Source of the DNA: an uncultured Frankiales bacterium
Lineage (GTDB): Bacteria > Actinomycetota > Actinomycetes > Mycobacteriales > SCTD01
Assembly (NCBI GenBank): GCA_946479905.1
Contig: CAMLIA010000001.1
Coordinates: 14,296 to 78,295 of the forward strand
Direction of reading: 5' to 3'
DNA: 64,000 nucleotides
Below, piece after piece: positions 39,908-48,195 of the stretch (the first letter of the stretch is position 1; each line of letters begins with the position of its first letter). The notes beneath the pieces are model-generated. The model was not told the origin of the DNA. It searched no databases and saw only the letters and a list, made by a program, of their open reading frames with translations. Made by a program: the position numbers and the translations under genes.

Positions 39908-40660
39908 GTGAGCGACGTGCCCACCGCAGTCATCACCGGAGCCACCGCGGGGATCGGTGCCGCGTTCGTCGAGCCGCTGCGCGGTCGGGGGTACGACCTG
40001 GTGGTCGTCGCCCGGGACGGTGACCGGTTGCGCCGGCAGGTGCCCGGGGCCGAGGTGATCGCCGCCGACCTCGCGACCGACAGCGGCTGCGCGCTGGTCG
40101 AGCGGCGGCTCAGCGAGGGCGTCGACCTGCTCGTCAACAACGCCGGGCGCGGGCTCGGCGCCCCCTTCGACGAGAGCAGCCTCGACGACCAGCTCGCGAT
40201 GCTCGACCTCAACGTCCGCGCGGTGCTCCGGCTCACCCACGCAGCACTTCCCCCGATGCTGGCCCGCGGCGCCGGGGCGATCCTCAACATCAGCAGCGTC
40301 GCCGGCTTCTCCGCAGGCGTGCGCGGGGCGACGTACTCCGCCTCGAAGGCCTGGGTGACGAACTTCAGCGAGTCGCTGGACCTGCAGTACCGCCACCGCG
40401 GCGTCCGCTGCGTCGCCGTCTGCCCCGGCTTCACGCGGACCGAGTTCCACGACCGCGCCGAGATGGACATGAGCGGGGTGCCGGCGCGGTTGTGGCTCAC
40501 CGCCGACCAGGTCGTGCACGAGGCGCTGCGCGACCTGGACCGGGGGAGGTCGATCAGCGTCGCGGGGCCGCAGTACCAGGCGATCGTCGCCGGGTCACGA
40601 CTGCTCCCGACCGGGGTACGACGTCAGGTGACCGCCCTGGTGCGGCGGCGACTCACCTGA
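39908..40660 (+). CDS. Short-chain dehydrogenase/reductase
   Basis: This 250-aa NAD(P)-dependent oxidoreductase has the Rossmann motif TGATAGIG (about 10-17), the NNAG motif, a catalytic Ser in NISSVAG and the YSASK catalytic pair. It ends in a basic C terminus. The substrate cannot be inferred. Members annotated as general SDRs act on acyl chains, sugars, steroids and ketones. The GTG at 39908 is divergent from the Lrp-type gene. It ends 13 bp before the convergent BNR-protein stop at 40674. Confidence 0.9.
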   Translation: MSDVPTAVITGATAGIGAAFVEPLRGRGYDLVVVARDGDRLRRQVPGAEVIAADLATDSGCALVERRLSEGVDLLVNNAGRGLGAPFDESSLDDQLAMLDLNVRAVLRLTHAALPPMLARGAGAILNISSVAGFSAGVRGATYSASKAWVTNFSESLDLQYRHRGVRCVAVCPGFTRTEFHDRAEMDMSGVPARLWLTADQVVHEALRDLDRGRSISVAGPQYQAIVAGSRLLPTGVRRQVTALVRRRLT

Positions 40661-40673
40661 GCCGGCGCAGGGA

Positions 40674-42077
40674 TCAGCGGGCGAAGTCGTAGCCGGCGTA
40701 GTGGATGCCGAGAGTGCCCTCGCGCCGGTCGCCCCAGGCGGCGTGGAGTGTCGTGCGGTCGAGCGCGACCGTCGACGCGTCGTCCCCGGCGACCTGGGAG
40801 ACCGGACCGGGGGAGTCCTTGCTGCTCAGCCGGACAGGAGCAGCGAAGGCGGCTGAACCCGACCGGGACACCGCCGCCCAGACGGAGTACGACCCGTCCG
40901 CTGCCGTGGTGCGCCAGACCGCACCCAGTGCTCCCCCTGGCCCGTAGGCGATCCAGGGCAGCCAGCGGGTGACGCCGCCGGGCTCGGCCAGGACCGCAGG
41001 AGCGCTCCAGGTCCGGCCGAAGTCGGTCGTGACGTGGACCAGCAGGTGCGTCTGCGTGTCGTCGAAGACCATCACCGCGTAGCGCCCGGGCCGGGAGGGG
41101 TCCTGCGCGAGGTAGGGCTCGAACGCCAGCGAGCTGCTGATGCTCAACGGGTTCAGCGCGTGCGCCCCGAGCTTCGTCCCGTCGACGTGTGCCGGCACCA
41201 GCCGTCTCGTCCACGTCCGGCCGTCGTCGCGGGAGGTCTGGAACACGACGCACGTCGTGCAGCTGCTGCCCGGGAGCGAGCCGGCCAGGTAGCTGCTGGC
41301 CAGCACCCCCGCGCGCGAGACGGGGATGCCGGCGAACCCGTTGGTCCAGTCCGCGGGTGCGTCGGCGGAGTCCACCGGCAGGAAGGCGGACCAGGTCGCA
41401 CCGCCGTCACGGGAGGTGGTCACGTACTGCCGGCCGCAGCTGAAGAACTGGTTCGTCGCCGTGGACGTCTTGCACCCGGCGTTCTCGAGGAGCCGGCCGC
41501 CGCTGCCGTCGGAGTGGTCGGTGAACAAGACGTGCAGCAGTCCCGGCCGGGTGGCGTCCGCGGTGATCCACGGCCGGTCGCAGCCGATCACGTGGAAGCC
41601 GGGCCCGGCGACAGGGTCGACCGGGCCGGCCGGCATCGGCGCGTTGCAGCCGAGGTCGCGGAACGGCACGCCCTTCGCGTCGTCGGGTGCCGTTGCCGAC
41701 CAGAGCGCGGACAGCGCTCCGACCCAGTTGCCCTTGGACTGCCAGTGGTCACCGCGGTCGGTCGACGTCTGCACGTCGCCGTCCAGCGAGGTGTAGACGT
41801 ACGTGCCCGCCGCATCGACCGTCGTGGTGTTGTCCCCCTGGTTGGGGATCGGGACCTGCCGCCAGGTGCGACCCCCGTCATGGCTGACGGAGACCCCGCT
41901 GTTGTTCTCGCCCACGACGACGTCGCCGGGGTGCCGCGGGTCGACGGCGATCTCCGGCTCACCGACGCCGGTGTCGCCGTGGACCAGCACGTCCATCACG
42001 GCCGGGGTGGCTGCCTGCGCCGCCATCAACGGCAGCAGGCTCACGGCAGCGGCGAGGCAGAGCCCGAGACGTCTCAT
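40674..42077 (-). CDS. Secreted BNR/Asp-box (sialidase-like) repeat protein, end of operon B
   Basis: This 467-aa exported protein has a Sec signal peptide (about 1-22). Several Asp-box repeats of the form S-x-D-x-G-x-T-W are visible: SHDGGRTW, STDRGDHW, SRDGGATW, SRDDGRTW and TTDFGRTW. This is a six-bladed propeller typical of exo-sialidases and related proteins. I do not see a convincing Arg triad or catalytic Tyr/Glu pair, so glycosidase activity is uncertain. The ATG overlaps the GH3 stop by 4 bp. As the last gene of operon B it may bind or process the glycan taken up by the transporter. Confidence 0.85.
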   Translation of the reverse strand: MRRLGLCLAAAVSLLPLMAAQAATPAVMDVLVHGDTGVGEPEIAVDPRHPGDVVVGENNSGVSVSHDGGRTWRQVPIPNQGDNTTTVDAAGTYVYTSLDGDVQTSTDRGDHWQSKGNWVGALSALWSATAPDDAKGVPFRDLGCNAPMPAGPVDPVAGPGFHVIGCDRPWITADATRPGLLHVLFTDHSDGSGGRLLENAGCKTSTATNQFFSCGRQYVTTSRDGGATWSAFLPVDSADAPADWTNGFAGIPVSRAGVLASSYLAGSLPGSSCTTCVVFQTSRDDGRTWTRRLVPAHVDGTKLGAHALNPLSISSSLAFEPYLAQDPSRPGRYAVMVFDDTQTHLLVHVTTDFGRTWSAPAVLAEPGGVTRWLPWIAYGPGGALGAVWRTTAADGSYSVWAAVSRSGSAAFAAPVRLSSKDSPGPVSQVAGDDASTVALDRTTLHAAWGDRREGTLGIHYAGYDFAR

Positions 42078-44584
42078 GACGAGACGGTCACCGGGAGGAC
42101 CTCGACGACATCGGCGACAGAGCGGGCGACGACCACGTCGTAGCGGCCGGCGTCGACGTACCAGCCCTTGGCGGTCCGTGGTGCCGGTCCCTGGTCGGCC
42201 GGTACGACGCTGCCCTCACCGAGCCGCTCGCGCAGCATCGCGTGCTCGGTGGAGGCGTCGTCCCAGTAGGCGAAGGAGCGGGCGTCCAGCACGACCTCGA
42301 CCTGAGCGGTCTCGCCGGGCGCGAGCTCCACCTTCGCGAAGCCCTTCAGCTCGGTCCGCGGTCGGGTGAGCCGGGGAGCGTGGGGGCGGACGTAGACCTG
42401 CACGACGTCACTGCCGACCCGGTCTCCGGTGTTGGTCACCGGCACGGTCACCGTGAGGGTCGAGCCGGCCGAGATGGCCTGGGAGCTCAGGGCGGCCGAG
42501 CCCCAGGAGAACGTCGTGTACGACCCGCCGTGGCCGAAGGGGAAGGCGACCGGCAGGTGCCGGGTGTCGTACCAGCGGTAGCCGACGAGCAGGCCCTCGC
42601 GGTAGACGGCGGTGTCGTTCTCGCCGCCGAAGCTGCCGAAGGCGGGCGCGTGCTCGATGCGCTGCGGGAGGGTGACCGGAAGCCGGCCCGCCGGCTCGAG
42701 GCGACCGAACAGGACGTCGTCGAGAGCGGGTGCCAGCTCCTGGCCGGCGAGCCACGGCAGCAGCACCGCCGCCGCGTCGTCGGCCCACGGCATCGCCACG
42801 GGCGACCCCGCGCACACGACCACCACGGTCCGCGGGTTGGCTGCGCAGACCTGCCGGACCAGCTCGTCCTGGTCGCCGGGCAGGTCCATGGAGAGGCGGT
42901 CGTGCCCCTCGGTCTCCCACTCGTCCGTGGTGCCGACGACGACGACGGCGACGTCCGCCGCCCGGGCGGCCGCGACGGCCCTGGCGATCCCGCTGCCGTC
43001 GTCGGGCGGCCGGTGCCCGATCTTCATGCCGTGCAGGAACTGCGACATCAGCGAGGTGTACTCGACGACCAGCTCGACGTCCGTGCCCGCGACCAGCTCG
43101 ACCTCGGCCGCCACCTCGGCGCTGCCGAGGCCGAAGAACTCGGTGCCCATCGGCGGCGGGTCGGCGATGCCGTCGAGGACGACCTCGCCGTCGAGGAGCA
43201 GCCGCGCGCGTCCCGCCTGCACGAGCGTGAACACGTGCGTGCCGGTCTCGTGGACCCGGAGTGTGGCGCGCGCCCGGAACGAGAAGGCGTCCTCGTCCAG
43301 GCCACGGCTCGGGCTGCCGAACCACAGCATCTTCAGGTCGGTCTCGGTCGAGGTCTCGTGGACGGGACCCGACCAGTCGGTGCTGTCGAAGAGCTCGAGG
43401 GTCGCGGTCACCGCGAGCGGCCGGACGGTCCTGTCGATGTTGCAGCCGGGCTCGTGGCGCAGCCGCTCGCCCAGCTGGGGCGCGAGCACGTCGTAGAGGG
43501 ACGGCGAGCGGTGCGGCCGCAGCTGCGCGGACCCGCCGCCCATGATGTGGGCGCGCGCTGCCAGCGGACCGACGAGCGCGATCGTGGGCTCCCCCTGGAG
43601 CGGCAGCGCACCGTCGTTCTTGAGCAGGACGGTGCCGGCGGCGGCAGCCCGGTGCGCGATCGCCCGGTGCTCCGGGAGGTCGACCGCGCGCTCGCTCTGC
43701 GGCTCGTCCTCCCAGGCCTGCAGCCGGTCGACGAGGCGCAGCCAGCGGCCGGCGATCGCGTCCAGCACCTCGGGGGCGAGGTCACCGTCGGCGACGGCCT
43801 TCGCCAGCGGCGCCCCGAAGAACCGGTCCGGTCCTGGCATCTGGAGGTCGAGGCCAGCCTCCGCGCTGTCGACCGTGGACCCGACCGCGAACCAGTCGGT
43901 CATGACGATGCCCTCGAACCCGAGCTCCGCGCGCAGCCAGTCGGTGAGCAGGGCGCGGTCCTCGCTGCACCAGCTGCCGTTGACGCGGTTGTACGACGTC
44001 ATGACGGCGAGCAGGCCGGCTTCCCGGATCGCGATCTCGAACGGCAGCAGGTAGAGCTCCCGCAGCGACCGCTCGTCCACGACCGAGTTGATCGTCGTCC
44101 GCTCGAACTCGGACTCGTTCGCCACGAGGTGCTTGGCCGTCGCCGCGACGCCACGGCTCTGCACTCCGCGGACGAACCCGGCAGCGACCTTCCCCGACAG
44201 CAGCGGGTCCTCGGAGTAGCACTCGAAGCCCCGGCCGCCGAGCGGGTGCCGGTGCAGGTTGATCGTGGGCGCGAGCAGGACGCGCGCGCCCTTGGTGCGC
44301 GCCTCGTCCCCGAGGACCTGACCGACCTCCTCGACGAGCGAGGGGTCCCACGAGGCGCCGAGCGACGAGCCGCAGGGGACGCAGGCGGCCGTCACCCGAC
44401 CGGCACCGAGCAGGGCCGACCCCCGCGCGCCGTTCGGCCCGTCCGTGACGGTGACGGCCGGGATGCCGTGCTCAGCGAGCCCCGGCACGGTCCACATGTC
44501 CGTGCCTGCCGTCAGCGACGCCTTCTCCTCGGTGGTGAGGCGGGAGAGCAGCTGCGCGATGTCCTTCATGTGACCGTCTCTCAT
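42074..44584 (-). CDS. GH3 beta-glycosidase with PA14 domain (operon B)
   Basis: This 836-aa protein lacks a signal peptide and is likely cytoplasmic. The N-terminal (beta/alpha)8 domain carries the substrate region CYSEDPLLSG, KHLVANESE and the catalytic nucleophile in VMTDWFAVGS (about residue 230). An alpha/beta sandwich, a PA14-like insert (about 410-540, ETGTHVFTLVQAGRARLLLDG) and a C-terminal fibronectin-III-like domain follow. GH3 members hydrolyse beta-glucosides, xylosides and N-acetylglucosaminides. Starting at the ATG at 44584 gives a 4-bp overlap with the upstream gene. The ATG at 44569 is an alternative. Sharing a transcript with a transporter suggests hydrolysis of an imported glycoside (inference). 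Confidence 0.9.
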   Translation of the reverse strand: MRDGHMKDIAQLLSRLTTEEKASLTAGTDMWTVPGLAEHGIPAVTVTDGPNGARGSALLGAGRVTAACVPCGSSLGASWDPSLVEEVGQVLGDEARTKGARVLLAPTINLHRHPLGGRGFECYSEDPLLSGKVAAGFVRGVQSRGVAATAKHLVANESEFERTTINSVVDERSLRELYLLPFEIAIREAGLLAVMTSYNRVNGSWCSEDRALLTDWLRAELGFEGIVMTDWFAVGSTVDSAEAGLDLQMPGPDRFFGAPLAKAVADGDLAPEVLDAIAGRWLRLVDRLQAWEDEPQSERAVDLPEHRAIAHRAAAAGTVLLKNDGALPLQGEPTIALVGPLAARAHIMGGGSAQLRPHRSPSLYDVLAPQLGERLRHEPGCNIDRTVRPLAVTATLELFDSTDWSGPVHETSTETDLKMLWFGSPSRGLDEDAFSFRARATLRVHETGTHVFTLVQAGRARLLLDGEVVLDGIADPPPMGTEFFGLGSAEVAAEVELVAGTDVELVVEYTSLMSQFLHGMKIGHRPPDDGSGIARAVAAARAADVAVVVVGTTDEWETEGHDRLSMDLPGDQDELVRQVCAANPRTVVVVCAGSPVAMPWADDAAAVLLPWLAGQELAPALDDVLFGRLEPAGRLPVTLPQRIEHAPAFGSFGGENDTAVYREGLLVGYRWYDTRHLPVAFPFGHGGSYTTFSWGSAALSSQAISAGSTLTVTVPVTNTGDRVGSDVVQVYVRPHAPRLTRPRTELKGFAKVELAPGETAQVEVVLDARSFAYWDDASTEHAMLRERLGEGSVVPADQGPAPRTAKGWYVDAGRYDVVVARSVADVVEVLPVTVSS

Positions 44585-45351
44585 GGCTGGCGGACCTGAC
44601 CGCAGACCGAGAGCGCGGTGAAGAGCACCTGCGAGGTCAGCTGCGGCACGGGCTGCGGGTAGGCGGAGATGAACAGTGAGGCGACCGTCTGCCCCGTGCC
44701 GACGAGGCCGCAGGCCTGGTCGATGAGAGGGCGCGCGGGTTGGATCGCGGTCACGACCGGTCCGGGGACCTCGACGAACGGGAGCACGACGGGGTTGGGG
44801 ACGCCGGGGTCGGGCAGCGCGTGGCCGATCCCGATGAGCAGCCCGACAGCGACGACCGCAGGGTCGGCCGGGTCGCACCCGGTGACGACGCCGAGGGCGG
44901 CGGCGACGTCGTCCGACGGCAGCCGCCCGCCGGCCAGGTCGTTGACGGTCTCGAGGGTCGACAGCGCCGTGTCGTTGACGCCCTGGAGCCCGTCGAGGCG
45001 GCAGCTGCTTCCCGTCGGCGTGGGTGACGGCGCGGGAGAGCCGGACGGTCCGGTGACCGGTGGAGTGACGTCGTACGACGGGAGGGGCGTGGGCTCCGGT
45101 GCCGGCTCGGGTTCCACACCCAGCAGCGGGAACCGCGGGGCCGGCGGCGTGCTCGCAGGTGACGGGCCGGCCGGGGGCACCGCGACGGTGCCCGGGGCGG
45201 GGGCGAGTGGCAGCGGCGAGGCGGCGACCGCGTTGCTGAGGACGCCGTGCAGGTCGCCGAGGCCGAAGAGCAGGAGCACGGCGACGGTGAGGGTGATGGC
45301 GACGCTGTAGGCCTGACCCTCGGTCAGGCGCAGCTTCTGGACGAGGCTCAT
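44581..45351 (-). CDS. Membrane-anchored Pro-rich surface protein (operon B)
   Basis: This 256-aa protein has a single N-terminal hydrophobic segment (about 17-36, AITLTVAVLLLFGLGDLHG) without a clear cleavage site. A long Pro/Thr/Ser-rich stretch to about residue 115 is followed by a helical C-terminal domain with Cys residues (SSCRLDG, GCDPADP, QACGL, SVCGQ) that may pair. It is likely extracytoplasmic. It overlaps the LivHMG fusion and GH3 genes by 4 bp each. The equivalent slot in operon A holds a different anchored protein at 21295-22272. Function unknown. Confidence 0.78.
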   Translation of the reverse strand: MSLVQKLRLTEGQAYSVAITLTVAVLLLFGLGDLHGVLSNAVAASPLPLAPAPGTVAVPPAGPSPASTPPAPRFPLLGVEPEPAPEPTPLPSYDVTPPVTGPSGSPAPSPTPTGSSCRLDGLQGVNDTALSTLETVNDLAGGRLPSDDVAAALGVVTGCDPADPAVVAVGLLIGIGHALPDPGVPNPVVLPFVEVPGPVVTAIQPARPLIDQACGLVGTGQTVASLFISAYPQPVPQLTSQVLFTALSVCGQVRQP

Positions 45352-48194
45352 GAGTCGGACACCTTCGCGAGGGCGGGCCGGGGCCGGGGTGGCTTGCGAC
45401 GTGGCGGCTCGGGCTGCTCGGGGAGCGCGCCGCTGCGGACGATCGCGCGCTCGTCCGTGCCGAGGTACGCGGCCACCACGGCCGGGTCGGCTCGTACCTC
45501 GTCCGGGGTCCCCTCGGCGATGACCTCGCCCAGGGAGAGGCAGTAGAGCCGGTCGCTCATCGCCGACACCAGAGGGATGTCGTGCTCGATCAGCACCACC
45601 GTCGCGTCGAGCTCCCTGCGCAGGCTCGACACCAGGGGGCCGAAGGCTTCGGCCTCGCGCTGAGCGACGCCGGCTGTGGGCTCGTCGAGCAGGAGCAGCC
45701 GCGCCTCCTGGGCGAGCAGGCAGGCGAGCTCCACGATGCGTCGCGATCCCGTCGACAGGGTCGCGATCGGCGCGGCGGCGTACCGGCCCAGGCCCAGGAA
45801 GCCGATGACCTCGTCGGCCTGCGCGCGCTTGGAGCGCTCGGCGCGCAGCGACGGGGGGAGGGCGAGCAACGACGGGAGCAGCTCGGAGCGCTCGCGCGCC
45901 TCCAGCGCCACCATGACGGCCTCCCTGACGGTGAGGTCACCGAACAGCCGGGCGTCCTGGAAGATCCGGCCCATCCCCCGCCTCGCCCGGGCGTGCGCCG
46001 ACAGTCCGGTGACGTCGGCTCCGAACAGCGAGATCTCGCCGCTGCCGGTGCGGAGGTAGCCGGACAGCACCCCGAGCAGCGTGGACTTGCCGGCGCCGTT
46101 CGCACCGATGAGGCCGACCGTCTCGCCGTGCGTGATGGCCAGGTCGACGCCGCGCAGGATCGGCCGGCCGCCGAGGTCGATGCTGACCCTCGTCGCCGTG
46201 AGCGCCGGCGCCCCCTGCGCGACGGCCTGCTCGGCGGGCCGCGCCCGCACGGGCGAGGTGCGCTCGGTCACCGTCGTGACAGGAGCCGCGACGACCTCCT
46301 CCCCGACGCGCGTGGCCAGCCAGTCGAGCAGGCTGTCGCGGGCGCGGAACACGAGCGAGACCAGCCCACCCGGCAGGTAGAGCAGGAGCAGCAGCAGACC
46401 GATGCCGCTCGTCATGAGGGCGACCTCGGTGGAGTCGCCGAACAGTGCGGGCAGCCCGACGACGTAGAGCGCTCCGATCACCGCACCCGGCACCGAGCCG
46501 AGACCGCCGATGATGACGAGAGAGACCATCTGCAGGGACAGCGCCGGCCCGAACGCCCCGGCGCCGAAGCTGACGCGCAGTCCGGCCAGCAGGCCGCCGG
46601 CGAGCGCGGCGATGCCCGCTGACATCGCGAAGGTCGCCAGCTTGATGAACGCCGGCGACACGGTCAGCGAGGAGGAGCGGTCCTCGTTGTCCCGCACCGC
46701 GATGATCGACCTGCCGAAGCCGGTGGAGCGCACGTGCGAGACCGAGAGCGCGACCGCGACGAGGACGGCGAGGCACAGGAAGTAGTAGTGGCGCTGCGGG
46801 GCGAGCGAGATCCCCAGCAGGTCGGCCCTCGGCACGGTGAGCGACGACGACGGGCCCCGCAGGGCCTCGGACGGGAAGAGCCAGCTGCTCGACGCGATCG
46901 CGAACGCCAGCGTCGTGATCGCCAGGAACAGTCCCTTGAGCCGCAGAGCGGGCGCGCCGACGACCACGCCGGCGAGGAGACCGGCGACGACGGCATAGCC
47001 GACCGCGAAGAAGAAGGGCACGCCACGCGCCACGAGAGCGCCGGTGACCATCGAGCCGAGGCCGACGAACGCGAAGTGCCCGAGCGACAGCTGACCCGCC
47101 CAGCCGATGAGCACCGTGACCGAGATGGCAGCGATCGCGTAGATGAGGACCCGGCTCAGCAGGAACACCTGGTCCGACCCGCTGAACACGAACGGGAGGG
47201 CGACGGCCACCACCAGCGGCACCACCCGGCTGAGCATCGGAAGCCGGCGCACGAGCGGGTGGTCGACGAGCGCTCGGGGCACCGGCTTGACACGGGGTGT
47301 CGGCACGAAGCCGCCGACCACGGTTCCCCGGTCACCCGTGCGCGACCGGACGAGGAGCAGGACGAGCACCAGCAGGAAGAGCACCGCGTCGGCGGCGCCC
47401 TTGTTCTCGACGTTCACGAAGAGGAACGACTCGAGCAGTCCGATGCCGAGCCCGCCGGCCAGGGCCAACGGCAGCGACACCAGCCGTCCGATCAGGGCGG
47501 CCGCGAGCGCGCGCAGCAGCAGCCCTGGCCCGAGCGTCTCCGAGGGGGTCCCGGCGATGACACTGCGGACGGGGTTGTACATCGCCACGGTCACGGCGGC
47601 CAGGCCGCCGGAGAGCACCCAGACGACGGTGGAGATGCGCGCCGGGTTGATGCCCGCCAGCCTGGCGGCGTCGGCGTTGTCGGCCGCCGCCCGGATCGCG
47701 ATGCCGTAAGGCGTCCGGGTGAGGAAGAGGCCGAGCATGACGACGACAGCCGGCACGACCGCGAGCACGAGGAAGTGTTCGCCCTTGAACAGGTAGTCCC
47801 CGACGAAGACCTCGCGGTTGAACGGCGCCGGCGACTTGGCGTCCTTCGTCCGCAAGGGCAGCACGAACTGCAGGAGCAGCAGCAGCTGCCCGACACCGAT
47901 CGTGGCGACGAGCAGCACAAGACGAGGGGACGCGCTCAACCGTCGTACGACGAGCAGCTCGACGAGACCTGAGACGACCGCTCCCAACCCGACCGAGACG
48001 GCGAGCGACGGCCAGAACGACCACCCGACGTCCACCAGCTTCGCGAGTACCGCTGCACACAGGGCACCCAGCTGGCCGTAGGCGAAGTTGATGACGCCGG
48101 TGCTGCGGTAGACGAGCACGAGGCCGGCGGCGAGAAGGGCGTACAGCAGCCCGGTGATGCTCCCGATGATGAGGAACTCGGTGGAGAAGGTCAC
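45348..48194 (-). CDS. LivH-LivM-LivG fusion transporter protein (operon B)
   Basis: This 948-aa protein contains a LivH-type permease (about 5-290; SITGLLYALLAAGLVLVY), a LivM-type permease (about 330-610; LIGWAGQLSLGHFAFVGLG and GFGRSIIAVRDNEDRS) and a LivG-type ATPase. The ATPase (about 660-915) has Walker A GANGAGKST (about 690), variant signature LSTGSRRI and Walker B LLLLDEPTAG. It matches the operon A fusion in order but lacks the helix-hairpin-helix tail. Instead it ends in a Pro/Arg-rich tail (PRRKPPRPRPALAK). The GTG start at 48194 is 1 bp after the MFS-LivF stop. Confidence 0.92.
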   Translation of the reverse strand: MTFSTEFLIIGSITGLLYALLAAGLVLVYRSTGVINFAYGQLGALCAAVLAKLVDVGWSFWPSLAVSVGLGAVVSGLVELLVVRRLSASPRLVLLVATIGVGQLLLLLQFVLPLRTKDAKSPAPFNREVFVGDYLFKGEHFLVLAVVPAVVVMLGLFLTRTPYGIAIRAAADNADAARLAGINPARISTVVWVLSGGLAAVTVAMYNPVRSVIAGTPSETLGPGLLLRALAAALIGRLVSLPLALAGGLGIGLLESFLFVNVENKGAADAVLFLLVLVLLLVRSRTGDRGTVVGGFVPTPRVKPVPRALVDHPLVRRLPMLSRVVPLVVAVALPFVFSGSDQVFLLSRVLIYAIAAISVTVLIGWAGQLSLGHFAFVGLGSMVTGALVARGVPFFFAVGYAVVAGLLAGVVVGAPALRLKGLFLAITTLAFAIASSSWLFPSEALRGPSSSLTVPRADLLGISLAPQRHYYFLCLAVLVAVALSVSHVRSTGFGRSIIAVRDNEDRSSSLTVSPAFIKLATFAMSAGIAALAGGLLAGLRVSFGAGAFGPALSLQMVSLVIIGGLGSVPGAVIGALYVVGLPALFGDSTEVALMTSGIGLLLLLLYLPGGLVSLVFRARDSLLDWLATRVGEEVVAAPVTTVTERTSPVRARPAEQAVAQGAPALTATRVSIDLGGRPILRGVDLAITHGETVGLIGANGAGKSTLLGVLSGYLRTGSGEISLFGADVTGLSAHARARRGMGRIFQDARLFGDLTVREAVMVALEARERSELLPSLLALPPSLRAERSKRAQADEVIGFLGLGRYAAAPIATLSTGSRRIVELACLLAQEARLLLLDEPTAGVAQREAEAFGPLVSSLRRELDATVVLIEHDIPLVSAMSDRLYCLSLGEVIAEGTPDEVRADPAVVAAYLGTDERAIVRSGALPEQPEPPRRKPPRPRPALAKVSDS

Positions 48195-48195
48195 G